From contig JAITGO010000022.1 of NCBI GenBank assembly GCA_031280615.1, positions 124,001 through 188,000 on the forward strand: 64,000 bases of DNA. The letters run 5' to 3'. Of this stretch, positions 19,830 to 28,088 are shown one piece after another (within the stretch, counting starts at the first letter, position 1; each line of letters starts with the position of its first letter). Below the pieces are notes generated by a model. The model was not told the origin of the DNA. It saw nothing but the letters and a program-made list of their open reading frames with translations, and did no database searches. This DNA is from Desulfobulbus sp. Lineage in GTDB: Bacteria > Desulfobacterota > Desulfobulbia > Desulfobulbales > Desulfobulbaceae. A program made the translations under genes and the position numbers.

Positions 19830-20753
19830 ATGACCTCGCAGGCTAAAGCCATGGTGCTGGCATCTTTCGTTGCCGACAGTCTCGCCCTCGGCGCCCACTG
19901 GATCTACGACACCGCCGAGATCGACCGGCAAATCGGCCAAGTGGACCGGCTGCTGGCTCCGCTGCCCGGCTCCTACCACGACGGCAAGAAGAGCGGGGAT
20001 TTCACCCACTATGGCGACCAGACCCTGGTGCTGCTCGAATCCCTGGCCCGCAACGGGGAGTTCTCCCTGCCCGATTTCGCCGCCGACTGGCAGCGGCTGT
20101 TCACCGATGGCTACCGGGGCTATATCGATAAGGCCACCGCCGCCACTCTGGACAACATGGGTCGCTCCCTGCCCTTGGCGCAGTGCGGCTCGCAATCTTC
20201 GGACCTGGGCGGCGCCGCCCGGATCGCCCCGCTCGTCTATCGCTACCGCGAAAACCGGGAACGGCTGTTGGAGGCGGTTCGCCAGCAGACCGCCGTCACC
20301 CACAACAATCCGGCCACCCTGGCCGGGGCCGACTTTCTTGCCAAAACGGCCTGGGCGGTGCTCCACGGCACCGAACCGGCCGAGGCCATGACAGACGCTC
20401 TGGACGAAGGCGTGGCGGATTTCGATCTGGATATCCGCATCCGAGCCGGACTCGATTCCGGCGGCAAGGACACCCGAAGCACGATCAAGCATTTCGGCCA
20501 GATGTGCGGCATTGCCGCCGCCCTTCCCGGGGTCGTCCACCTGGTCCTGAGCTATCCGGACGACCTGCGGACCGCCCTGGTCGAAAATGTGATGGCCGGC
20601 GGCGACTCGGCCGCCCGTGGCCTGGCGGCCGGCATGATTCTGGGGGCCACCCTGGGCGAAGCCGCCATTCCCGAGGCCTGGGCGCGAGGTCTGACCCAAG
20701 AAAAGAATATTTTGCAGCTGATTGCCGACATCGACCGGTTGTCACGGCAGTAG
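19830..20753 (+). CDS. ADP-ribosylglycohydrolase family protein
   Basis: Members of this family (DraG, ARH) remove ADP-ribose from proteins or small molecules using a two-metal centre. The 307-residue product has an early metal-site region SFVADSLALGAHWIYD, a middle block THYGDQTLVLLES, and the late block VMAGGDSAARGLAAGMILGA. The latter corresponds to the GGDxD metal ligands, but the second Asp is Ser here. The start is supported by GGAGAG upstream. No nitrogenase or DraT gene is near, so the substrate is unknown. The altered GGDS motif is a reason not to call it DraG. Confidence 0.8.
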   Translation: MTSQAKAMVLASFVADSLALGAHWIYDTAEIDRQIGQVDRLLAPLPGSYHDGKKSGDFTHYGDQTLVLLESLARNGEFSLPDFAADWQRLFTDGYRGYIDKATAATLDNMGRSLPLAQCGSQSSDLGGAARIAPLVYRYRENRERLLEAVRQQTAVTHNNPATLAGADFLAKTAWAVLHGTEPAEAMTDALDEGVADFDLDIRIRAGLDSGGKDTRSTIKHFGQMCGIAAALPGVVHLVLSYPDDLRTALVENVMAGGDSAARGLAAGMILGATLGEAAIPEAWARGLTQEKNILQLIADIDRLSRQ

Positions 20754-20834
20754 AAATTCCGGTTTTTACGATAAAATTCCGACATTTCGGAAAAGAACCA
20801 CGACGTGCTACTTTCAACCCAAGAATTTTTCTCA

Positions 20835-20863
20835 TTGACGCGGCAATAGATACCATATATTAA
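20835..20863 (+). promoter_or_regulatory. Putative promoter for the PerR-like gene
   Basis: TTGACG (20835-20840) and TATTAA (20858-20863) are 17 bases apart in the AT-rich gap before the regulator gene. Confidence 0.5.
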
Positions 20864-20901
20864 GTAAAAAAAAATTCCTTCCCTCTGCCTGTCAACTGCC
20901 T

Positions 20902-21396
20902 ATGTCTGCAAAAAATTTTCAATCACAGCTGCATTATTTCGAACAAATCTGCAAAGACGCCGGCCTCAAGGTGACCCACCAACGCCTTGAAATCTATCGC
21001 GAACTGCTGGGGACGCACGACCATCCGTCGGCCGAAGTCCTCCACAAACGGCTGGAGAAGCGTCTGCCTTCCCTTTCGCTCGACACCGTCTACCGGACCT
21101 TGGCCACCTTCGAGAAGCTCAAGTTGGTCCACCGGGTGGAAACGGTCGAGAGCCAGGCCCGATTCGAAGCCCAAACCAGCCGGCACCACCATTTCCTCTG
21201 CGACGGCTGCGGCCAATTGGTCGATTTTTTCTGGCAGGCCTTCGACGAGGTGCTGCTGCCCCCCGATCTGGCCGAGGTGGGGGCCATCGACCGTACCGCC
21301 GTGGTGGTCCATGGCACCTGCGCCGCCTGTGCCCGCAAGGCCCAACGCAAAGCCAAAGACCTGGCAACCGCTGCCGAGCCCTCCCTGCCGAGCTGA
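20902..21396 (+). CDS. perR: Fur-family transcriptional regulator, PerR-like
   Basis: A 164-residue metal-dependent repressor. The winged helix holds TVYRTLATFEKL (recognition region) and the preceding THQRLEIYRELLG. The sensing region contains HDHPSAEVLHKR and RHHHFLCDGC, and the structural zinc site is formed by CDGC and CAAC. The pairing with tpx immediately downstream, and the THDHPSA block, favour a peroxide sensor (PerR) over an iron regulator (Fur). The key Asp that separates PerR from Fur cannot be assigned with confidence by eye. Its likely target is the tpx upstream region, which holds a Fur-type box. Confidence 0.82.
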   Translation: MSAKNFQSQLHYFEQICKDAGLKVTHQRLEIYRELLGTHDHPSAEVLHKRLEKRLPSLSLDTVYRTLATFEKLKLVHRVETVESQARFEAQTSRHHHFLCDGCGQLVDFFWQAFDEVLLPPDLAEVGAIDRTAVVVHGTCAACARKAQRKAKDLATAAEPSLPS

Positions 21397-21483
21397 CCGC
21401 TCCCCGCCCCACTCGCCTTTGCTCCCCGGGTTGCCCGCCAATCCTTAGGAAGCACTTCTTTCCTTTCAGGCTTTACAACGAAA

Positions 21484-21498
21484 GGAGAATGATTATCG
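21484..21498 (+). promoter_or_regulatory. Fur/PerR-type operator-like 7-1-7 site upstream of tpx
   Basis: GGAGAATGATTATCG matches the 7-1-7 Fur-family box TGATAATnATTATCA at 11 of 14 defined positions. It lies between the PerR-like gene and tpx, about 120 bases before the tpx start. Binding is inferred. Confidence 0.45.
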
Positions 21499-21616
21499 TC
21501 TGCAGAATCGTTGCCCTTGGAGAAAGGACGGGCACTCGTTCGTTTCGTGGCGAGCCACTCTCCATGCTCCAGAATTACAGAAGATATCATTTACTCATCC
21601 CAAAAGGAGATCCACC

Positions 21617-22117
21617 ATGGCCACCATCACCCTGAAAGGCAATTCCATCGAAACCTGCGGCACCCTGCCGGCCAAAGCTTCCAAGGCCCCCGATTTCAAG
21701 CTGGTCAAGACCGATCTTTCCGAGGTGACCCTGGCCGATTACAAAGGCAAGAAAATCGTGCTCAACATCTTCCCCAGCATCGACACCCCGGTGTGCGCGG
21801 CCTCGGTCCGCTGCTTCAACAAGGCTGCCGGCGAATTGGCCAACACCGTGGTGCTCTGTGTCTCGGCCGACCTGCCTTTCGCCCATACCCGCTTCTGCGA
21901 GACCGACGGGCTCAAGAATGTCGAATCCCTGTCCGTCTTCCGTTCGCCGGCCTTTGGCAAGGACTACGGCGTGACCATCGCCACCGGCCCCATCGCCGGG
22001 CTGCTGTCCCGGGCGATTGTGATCATCGATACCAACGGCCAGGTGGTCTATACCGAACAGGTCCCCGAGATCACCCAGGAACCGAATTACGATGCCGCCA
22101 TGGCCGCGTTGAAATAA
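21617..22117 (+). CDS. tpx: Thiol peroxidase (Tpx, atypical 2-Cys peroxiredoxin)
   Basis: Tpx reduces hydrogen peroxide and lipid hydroperoxides using thioredoxin. In this 166-residue protein the peroxidatic Cys60 lies in SIDTPVC and the resolving Cys94 in TRFCETDG, the same spacing as in E. coli Tpx. The ribosome site AAAGGAG is clear. A strong terminator follows, so it is the end of a transcript. Its placement beside a PerR-like gene with a Fur-type box fits peroxide induction. Confidence 0.96.
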   Translation: MATITLKGNSIETCGTLPAKASKAPDFKLVKTDLSEVTLADYKGKKIVLNIFPSIDTPVCAASVRCFNKAAGELANTVVLCVSADLPFAHTRFCETDGLKNVESLSVFRSPAFGKDYGVTIATGPIAGLLSRAIVIIDTNGQVVYTEQVPEITQEPNYDAAMAALK

Positions 22118-22140
22118 TTCCCGGTCCCGTAAGGTTCCAC

Positions 22141-22172
22141 GCCCCGGCCAGCTCTGGCCGGGGCTTTTTTTT
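22141..22172 (+). terminator. Rho-independent terminator after tpx
   Basis: Perfect 11-bp GC-rich stem (22141-22151 with 22154-22164) followed by eight T residues (22165-22172). Confidence 0.9.
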
Positions 22173-22277
22173 GCCCCGAGCCCGGCAACCCCCCGCCTTC
22201 CTCACCGTTTCGTCGCTACCCCGGACGGACATCTCTCGTCCGCATTTGCCGGATTCGGCAAAACATCACATCGCCAT

Positions 22278-22306
22278 TGACAGAACCGTCGTTTTTCTTT
22301 AGCCTC
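22278..22306 (+). promoter_or_regulatory. Putative promoter for the lrp-gcv-lip operon
   Basis: TTGACA (22278-22283), a 17-base spacer and a weak -10 TAGCCT (22301-22306), 40 bases before the regulator ATG. No glycine riboswitch is visible in this leader. Confidence 0.4.
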
Positions 22307-22345
22307 GAATGGCGATTTCAATAATTCTTTGGTTTCGGTTCCGCC

Positions 22346-22822
22346 ATGCAGCTCGACGCCACCAATCTCGCCATCATCGCCCTGCTCAGGGACGGCAGGA
22401 CTCCGTTCAGCAAGATCGCCGAGGAGCTGTCGCTGGCCGAAGGCACGGTCCGCTCCCGGGTCAAGAAGCTGCTCGACGAAGGGGTGCTCTCCATCGGCGG
22501 CCTGGTGAATCCCGAGGCCATGCCCGACCGGCAGCTCGTCATGGTCGGGGTGCGGGTCAAGGAAATGGATCTGGTCAAAAAGGGCGAGGAATTCAGCAGG
22601 CTGCGCGGCGTGATCTCGGTTTGCGTGGTCACCGGCCAATTCGACCTGATCGTCACCGCCATGCTCAGCAAGGACTTCGGCCTGCTCGAATTCTTCACCC
22701 AGGAAGTGGCCACCATCGACAACCTGCGCTCGGTCGAGACCTTCGTGGTCTACAAGAGTTTCAACCTCAAGGTTCCCCTGGCCGGCGAACCCGTGCCGGC
22801 AACGGCCACGGCAACCAAATAA
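22346..22822 (+). CDS. Lrp/AsnC family transcriptional regulator
   Basis: The 158-residue product has an N-terminal winged helix-turn-helix (DATNLAIIALLRDGRTPFSKIAEELSL split by the recognition helix EGTVRSRVKKL) and a C-terminal RAM ligand domain (about residues 68-145). It begins the operon and lies 16 bases before gcvT, so autoregulation and control of glycine cleavage by an amino acid such as glycine or leucine is a reasonable inference. The last residues (PVPATATATK) are low-complexity and dispensable-looking. Confidence 0.9.
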   Translation: MQLDATNLAIIALLRDGRTPFSKIAEELSLAEGTVRSRVKKLLDEGVLSIGGLVNPEAMPDRQLVMVGVRVKEMDLVKKGEEFSRLRGVISVCVVTGQFDLIVTAMLSKDFGLLEFFTQEVATIDNLRSVETFVVYKSFNLKVPLAGEPVPATATATK

Positions 22823-22838
22823 ATCCGAGGAGACCCCC

Positions 22839-24128
22839 ATGGCACTGCCCTTGAAAACCACGCCGCTGCATGCCTGGCATGTCGGCCACGGCGCCAAGAT
22901 GGCCGCCTTCGGCGGCTACGAGATGCCGCTTTGGTATCCGGCCGGGGCCAAGGCCGAGCATCTGGCCCCGATCGCGGCCGCCGGCCTGTTCGACACCAGC
23001 CACATGGCGGTGCTGACCCTGCGCGGCCCTGCGGTGCGGCCGCTGCTGCAACGCTGCTTTTCCAAGGATCTGGACCGCTGCATCGGCACGCGCAAGACCC
23101 CGCTGGTGCCCGGCCGCTGCGTTTATGGGGTTTTCCTCGACGAGGCCGGCGGGGTGCTGGACGACGCCATCATCTCCCAATGCGGCGAACAGGACTACCT
23201 GCTGGTGGTCAACGCCGCCATGGGCGGACCGATCGCCGCCCATCTGCGCCAACACAACCAAGACGATCCCGGCGCCGCGATCGACGACCACACCGACGCC
23301 ATCGGCAAGATGGATCTGCAGGGCCCGGCCGCAGCCAAGATTCTGGCGCGGATCCTGCGCGCCCCGGACCGGGTCTTCGACCGGATGGTCTATTTTTCCT
23401 TCAAGGGTACCTTTGCCCCGCACCTCCTGCCCGGCGAACCGGTGACCCTGCTCGACGGCACACCGATTCTGGTGTCGCGCACCGGCTATACCGGCGAATT
23501 CGGCTTCGAGCTGTTCGTCGCCCCCGAGCACGCCGTCCGTCTCTGGCAGATGCTGCTGGAGGCCGGGGCTCCCGAAGGGCTGTTGCCCTGCGGCCTTGCG
23601 GCCCGCGACTCCCTGCGGGCGGGCGCCGGCCTGCCGCTGTCCCACCAGGACATCGGCACTTGGCTTTTTGCCTGCAATCCCTGGCTGTTCGTCTTGCCCT
23701 GGGACGAGGACGGCGGCGGTTTCACCAAGGAATTCATCGGCGGCCGGGCGATACAGGCGGCCCGGTCGGCCCCCTGCACCCTGGCCTTTGCCGGTTTCGA
23801 CCCGCGCAAGATTGCCCTTGGCGAGGCCAGCCGGGCAACCGCGCTCGACGGCACCCCGCTGGGTTCCGTGCTCACCTGCACCACCGACATGGCCATCGAC
23901 CGGGTCGACGGGATTCTGATCGGCATCGCCACCCCGATGGCGGCCGGCCGGCCCCAATCGTTTGCGCCGCGAGGCCTTTGCTGCGGTTTTGTCCGGCTTG
24001 AGGCCCCCCTGCCTGCCGGCACCGAAATTCTGCTCACCGACGGCAAGCGTACCCTCAAGGTGGAGATCCGCGACCAGATCCGGCCGGACCGCACCGCCCG
24101 TAGCCCCCTGACCGCCATGCTGGCATAA
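22839..24128 (+). CDS. gcvT: Glycine cleavage system T protein (aminomethyltransferase)
   Basis: GcvT moves the methylene group from aminomethyl-lipoyl GcvH to tetrahydrofolate and frees ammonia. The protein keeps GLFDTSHM, GGVLDDAIIS with the catalytic Asp region, TGYTGEFGFELF and the substrate-Arg block GLAARDSLRAGAGLPLSHQDI. At 429 residues it is about 60 longer than E. coli GcvT; extra length seems spread through loops and the region after HQDIGTWLF. A ribosome site AGGAG is present. It is the first enzyme gene of the gcvT-H-PA-PB-lipB-lipA set. Confidence 0.9.
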   Translation: MALPLKTTPLHAWHVGHGAKMAAFGGYEMPLWYPAGAKAEHLAPIAAAGLFDTSHMAVLTLRGPAVRPLLQRCFSKDLDRCIGTRKTPLVPGRCVYGVFLDEAGGVLDDAIISQCGEQDYLLVVNAAMGGPIAAHLRQHNQDDPGAAIDDHTDAIGKMDLQGPAAAKILARILRAPDRVFDRMVYFSFKGTFAPHLLPGEPVTLLDGTPILVSRTGYTGEFGFELFVAPEHAVRLWQMLLEAGAPEGLLPCGLAARDSLRAGAGLPLSHQDIGTWLFACNPWLFVLPWDEDGGGFTKEFIGGRAIQAARSAPCTLAFAGFDPRKIALGEASRATALDGTPLGSVLTCTTDMAIDRVDGILIGIATPMAAGRPQSFAPRGLCCGFVRLEAPLPAGTEILLTDGKRTLKVEIRDQIRPDRTARSPLTAMLA

Positions 24129-24151
24129 TGCTGACATAAAGGAGAACGTTC

Positions 24152-24547
24152 ATGAAAGAAATCGACGAGTTGAACCTACCGGACGACATCCGCTACACCG
24201 ACGACCACGAATGGGCCAAACCGGCCGGCGACACCGTTTTGGTCGGGGTTAGCGACTATGCCCAAGACCAGATGGGCGACATTGTCTTTGTCGAGCTGCC
24301 GGCCGTCGGCGACACCTTTGCCAAGGGCGACGAGTTCGGCACCCTGGAATCGGTCAAGGCGGTGTCCGAGTTGTACATGCCCATCTCCGGCCAGGTGGTC
24401 GCGGTCAACATCGCCCTGGCCGACGCCCCGGAATTGATCAACCAGCAGCCCTATGCCAGCTGGCTGGTCGAAATCAAGCCCTCCGATCCCGGCGAATACG
24501 AGCAACTGCACGACGCCGCCGGCTATCTGCAACTGCTCAGGGGCTAG
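24152..24547 (+). CDS. gcvH: Glycine cleavage system H protein
   Basis: GcvH is the 131-residue lipoyl carrier that shuttles the aminomethyl group between P, T and L proteins. The lipoylated Lys69 lies in GTLESVKAVSEL, and the N-terminal TDDHEWAKPAGDTVLVGVSDYAQ is typical. AAAGGAG precedes the start. The lipB and lipA genes downstream would attach and mature its lipoyl group. No L-protein (lpd) gene is in this operon. Confidence 0.96.
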   Translation: MKEIDELNLPDDIRYTDDHEWAKPAGDTVLVGVSDYAQDQMGDIVFVELPAVGDTFAKGDEFGTLESVKAVSELYMPISGQVVAVNIALADAPELINQQPYASWLVEIKPSDPGEYEQLHDAAGYLQLLRG

Positions 24548-24550
24548 GCC

Positions 24551-25885
24551 ATGCGCTATCTACCGCACACCTCCGAGGAAATCGATGCCATGCTGGCCAC
24601 GGTCGGCGCGGCCGGGCTTGACGAGCTGTTCGCCTCGGTACCGTCCGACTGCCGCGTGGCCCGCCCCTGGGACCTGCCCGCGCCCCGTAGCGAATGGGAG
24701 TTGAACGACCACCTGCGCGCCCTGGCCGCTTCCATGGGGGTGGACGAGCAAACGGCGGTTTTGGTGGGGGCCGGCAGCTATCACCACCATATCCCCGAGA
24801 CCGTCCGCGCCCTGGCAGGCCGTTCCGAATTCCTCACCTCCTACACCCCCTATCAACCGGAAATGGCCCAGGGCACCCTGCAGGCCATTTTCGAATACCA
24901 GACCCTGACTGCCCGCCTGCTCGGGGTGGACGTGGTCAACGCCTCCATGTACGACGGTGCCTCGGCCCTGGCCGAAGCCCTGCTGATGGCCCTGCGGGTG
25001 GCCAAGAAAAAACGGCGGGTGGCGGTGGCCAAGGCCATCCATCCCCACTACCGCGCGGTGGTGCGGGCCTATCTCCAGCCCGCCGGCTTCGAGATCGTCG
25101 AACTGGACACCCTGACCAGCGGCCGCACCGACCTGGGCGGACTCGCCGCCCACGGCGACCTGGCCGCCGTGGCCCTGCAATCGCCCAACTTCTTCGGGGT
25201 GATCGAAGACCTGGACAGCGCGGCCGCCGTCGTCCACCGGACGGATGCGTTGTTGGTCGCCGCTTTCACCGAGCCGCTGGCCTACGGCCTGTTCAAGAGT
25301 CCGGGCGCCTGCGGCGCGGACATCGTCTGCGGCGAGGGCCAGAGTTTCGGTCTGCCCCGCTCCTTCGGCGGCCCTTACCTGGGGATGTTCGGCTGCAAGG
25401 CCCCCTTCACCCGCAACCTGCCGGGGCGGCTGGTCGGCGAGACCAAGGATGCCGAGGGCCGGCGCGGCTACGTGTTGACCCTGGCCACCCGCGAACAGCA
25501 CATCCGCAGGGAAAAGGCCACCTCCAACATCTGCTCGAACCAAGGCCTCTGCGCCCTGACCGCGGCCATCTACATGGCCTCCCTGGGCGGCACCGGCCTG
25601 AGGCAACTGGCCCGGCTCAATTACGACCGCGCCGAATATCTCAAGGGGCTGCTGGTTCGGGCCGGGGCCAAGATCGTGTTCGACGGCCCGACCTTCAACG
25701 AGTTCGTGGTCGAATTCGCCGCCGATTTCCGGCCGGCGCGCGAGCGGCTGTTGGCCCGGAACATCGTCACCGGCCTGGAGTTGGGCGATCTCTACCCGGA
25801 ACTGGCCGGGCGCTACCTGTTCTGCGTCACCGAGACCATCGACAAGAAAACCATGGACACCATCGCAGCGGAGGTGGCCGCATGA
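24551..25885 (+). CDS. gcvPA: Glycine dehydrogenase (decarboxylating) subunit 1
   Basis: First half of the split P protein, 444 residues. Together with GcvPB it decarboxylates glycine with PLP and loads the aminomethyl group onto GcvH. Recognisable blocks are MRYLPHTSEEIDAML at the start, SYHHHIPETV, TPYQPEMAQGTLQ, ASMYDGASALAEA and REKATSNICSNQ. The gene begins three bases after the gcvH stop, and its TGA overlaps the gcvPB ATG (ATGA). Confidence 0.95.
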   Translation: MRYLPHTSEEIDAMLATVGAAGLDELFASVPSDCRVARPWDLPAPRSEWELNDHLRALAASMGVDEQTAVLVGAGSYHHHIPETVRALAGRSEFLTSYTPYQPEMAQGTLQAIFEYQTLTARLLGVDVVNASMYDGASALAEALLMALRVAKKKRRVAVAKAIHPHYRAVVRAYLQPAGFEIVELDTLTSGRTDLGGLAAHGDLAAVALQSPNFFGVIEDLDSAAAVVHRTDALLVAAFTEPLAYGLFKSPGACGADIVCGEGQSFGLPRSFGGPYLGMFGCKAPFTRNLPGRLVGETKDAEGRRGYVLTLATREQHIRREKATSNICSNQGLCALTAAIYMASLGGTGLRQLARLNYDRAEYLKGLLVRAGAKIVFDGPTFNEFVVEFAADFRPARERLLARNIVTGLELGDLYPELAGRYLFCVTETIDKKTMDTIAAEVAA

Positions 25886-27360
25886 GCACGACCAACGAAT
25901 TTCCGGGCACCGGCGGCCTGATTCTCAACGAACCCCTGCTCTGGCACAAGGGCAAGAAGGGCCGGATCGGCATGTCGATCCCCGCCGGCGAGGTGCCGGC
26001 CGCCGCCATCGACCCCTTGCTTGTGGGCGAGCCCGCCGATTTCCCCGACCTGAGCGAAGTCGACGTGGTCCGCCACTACACCCGCCTGTCGCAGTGGAAC
26101 TTCGGGGTGGACAGCGGCATGTACCCGCTCGGCTCCTGTACCATGAAGTACAACCCCAAGACCAACGAGCGCCAGGCCGCCACCCCCGCCATCGCCGCCG
26201 CCCACCCGATGCTGGCCGACGAGCTGTGCCAGGGTACTCTGCGGCTTTTGCATGAGCTGCAAACCTACCTGGCCGCCATCACCGGCCTGGACGCCGTCTC
26301 CCTCCAACCGGCGGCCGGGGCCCACGGCGAGCTGACCGGCATGCTCATTTTCCACGCCTGGCATCGCCACCGCGGGGCCCAGCGCCACAAGATCCTCATC
26401 CCGGACACGGCCCACGGCACCAACCCGGCCTCCGCCGCCCTGTGCGGCTATCAAGCGGTGGCGGTCAAGTCCGACGAACGGGGCATGCTCGATCCCGCCC
26501 TGGTGGCCGAACTGATGGACGAGGAAACCGCGGGCATCATGCTCACCAATCCCAACACCCTGGGCCTGTTCGAGGAGCGCATTCGCGAGATCGCCGCCAT
26601 CGTCCACGCCAAGGGCGGCCTGGTGTACGGCGACGGCGCCAACATGAACGCGGTGCTCGGGGTGATGGATGCCAAGCGCTGCGGCATCGACGTGCTGCAC
26701 CTCAACCTGCACAAGACCTTCTCCACCCCGCACGGCGGCGGCGGCCCCGGCGCGGGCCCGGTCTGCGTGACCGGCGAACTCGAACCCTTCCTGCCCGTAC
26801 CCCGCGTCGTCAAGGAAGGCGACCGCTATCGCCTGGACAGCGACCGGCCGCTGTCGGTGGGCCGCATCCACGCCTTCCACGGCAATTTCGGCGTCCTGGT
26901 CCGGGCCTACAGCTACATCCTCAGCATGGGCGAAGCGGGCCTGAAGCGGGCCAGCCAGCTGGCGGTGCTCAACGCCAACTACGTCAAGGAGCGGCTGAAG
27001 GATGTCCTCCACCTGCCCTACGACCGACCCTGCATGCACGAATGCGTCTTCTCCGACCTCAAGCAGCAGGCGCAGAAGATCACCACCCTCGACATGGCCA
27101 AACGGCTGATCGACTACGGCTATCATCCGCCGACCATCTATTTCCCGCTGGTGGTGCATGGGGCCCTGATGATCGAACCCACCGAGACCGAATGCAAGGA
27201 CGACCTCGATCAGTTCATCGCCGCGCTCAGAGCCATTGTCCGGGAAGCGGAGGAACAGCCGGATCTGCTGCGCCAAGCCCCGCAGCGGACCAAGGTGCGG
27301 CGGCTCGACGAGGTCCAGGCCGCCCGCTGTCCCTGTCTGACCGGACCGTCGGCGGTCTGA
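25882..27360 (+). CDS. gcvPB: Glycine dehydrogenase (decarboxylating) subunit 2
   Basis: Second half of the split P protein, 492 residues, carrying the PLP-binding Lys278 in HLNLHKTFSTPHGGGGPG. Other family blocks are MYPLGSCTMKYNPK, QPAAGAHGELTG and IPDTAHGTNPASA. The start is set by the ATGA overlap with gcvPA; the open frame extends upstream but runs through gcvPA in another phase. The split PA/PB arrangement is usual in anaerobes and Gram-positives, whereas E. coli has one fused GcvP. Confidence 0.96.
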   Translation: MSTTNEFPGTGGLILNEPLLWHKGKKGRIGMSIPAGEVPAAAIDPLLVGEPADFPDLSEVDVVRHYTRLSQWNFGVDSGMYPLGSCTMKYNPKTNERQAATPAIAAAHPMLADELCQGTLRLLHELQTYLAAITGLDAVSLQPAAGAHGELTGMLIFHAWHRHRGAQRHKILIPDTAHGTNPASAALCGYQAVAVKSDERGMLDPALVAELMDEETAGIMLTNPNTLGLFEERIREIAAIVHAKGGLVYGDGANMNAVLGVMDAKRCGIDVLHLNLHKTFSTPHGGGGPGAGPVCVTGELEPFLPVPRVVKEGDRYRLDSDRPLSVGRIHAFHGNFGVLVRAYSYILSMGEAGLKRASQLAVLNANYVKERLKDVLHLPYDRPCMHECVFSDLKQQAQKITTLDMAKRLIDYGYHPPTIYFPLVVHGALMIEPTETECKDDLDQFIAALRAIVREAEEQPDLLRQAPQRTKVRRLDEVQAARCPCLTGPSAV

Positions 27361-27374
27361 ATCGCCCTCAGCGC

Positions 27375-28088
27375 GTGCGACCCACGGGCAGTACGGCGGC
27401 CGCCTTCTGCGATCTCGGCCTGGTGGCCTACCAGGCCGCACACGCGCTCCAGTTAGCCCTGGCGGCGCGGCGGCGACAGGGCCAACTGGCCCATGACCTG
27501 TTTCTTTTGGTCGAGCATCCGCCGGTCTATACTCTGGGCCGGCACGGCAGCCGGGCGCATCTGGGAGTGGACGAGCATTTCCTTCGGGCCAAGGGCATCG
27601 AGGTGGTGACGGTGGAGCGGGGCGGCGAGATCACCTACCACGGGCCGGGGCAGCTGGTCGTCTACCCGATCCTCGATCTGCGCCGCCGCTGGCTGGGCTT
27701 GCGCGACTATGTCTCTCTGCTGGAGGAACTGATGCTGCGGCTGGCCGCGGATTGCGGCGTCGTTGCCGGCCGCGACCCGCGCAACCACGGGGTGTGGGTG
27801 GGCGACGACAAACTGGGCAGCATCGGCATCGCCATCCGCCACGGCATCGCCTTTCACGGGCTGGCGCTTAATGTCGACCCCGACCTGGAACCCTTTGCCT
27901 GGATCAATCCCTGCGGCCTGGCCGGCATCGGCATGACCTCGCTGGCGCGCGAAGGCTGCCGGGGCGCCATGGCCCGGGTCAGAGCCCGGCTGCCGCACCA
28001 CCTGACCGAACTGTTCGCGGTCGATCCGTGTCCGCTCGACCGCGATTTGTTCCGCGCCGACTTCCCTTTGCCGCCGTCCCTGCCATGA
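27375..28088 (+). CDS. lipB: Octanoyltransferase LipB
   Basis: LipB transfers octanoate from acyl carrier protein to the lipoyl Lys of GcvH and other E2-type domains. The 237-residue product shows LLVEHPPVYTLGRHG, the signature GGEITYHGPGQLVVYPI, GSIGIAIRHGIAFHGLALNV with the catalytic Lys region just before it (VGDDKLGSIG), and the catalytic Cys in INPCGLAG. The GTG at 27375, 14 bases after gcvPB, is the best start but its ribosome site is weak, so translation may rely on coupling. The stop overlaps the lipA start (ATGA). Confidence 0.9.
   Translation: MRPTGSTAAAFCDLGLVAYQAAHALQLALAARRRQGQLAHDLFLLVEHPPVYTLGRHGSRAHLGVDEHFLRAKGIEVVTVERGGEITYHGPGQLVVYPILDLRRRWLGLRDYVSLLEELMLRLAADCGVVAGRDPRNHGVWVGDDKLGSIGIAIRHGIAFHGLALNVDPDLEPFAWINPCGLAGIGMTSLAREGCRGAMARVRARLPHHLTELFAVDPCPLDRDLFRADFPLPPSLP

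Noticed and set aside
22173..22345. Possible glycine riboswitch before the gcv operon
   Set aside because: No tandem glycine aptamer pattern; the Lrp-type gene is the more likely control.
25813..27441. Long minus-strand open frame of 542 codons
   Set aside because: Antisense shadow of gcvPB, whose PLP motif and coupled start are clear.
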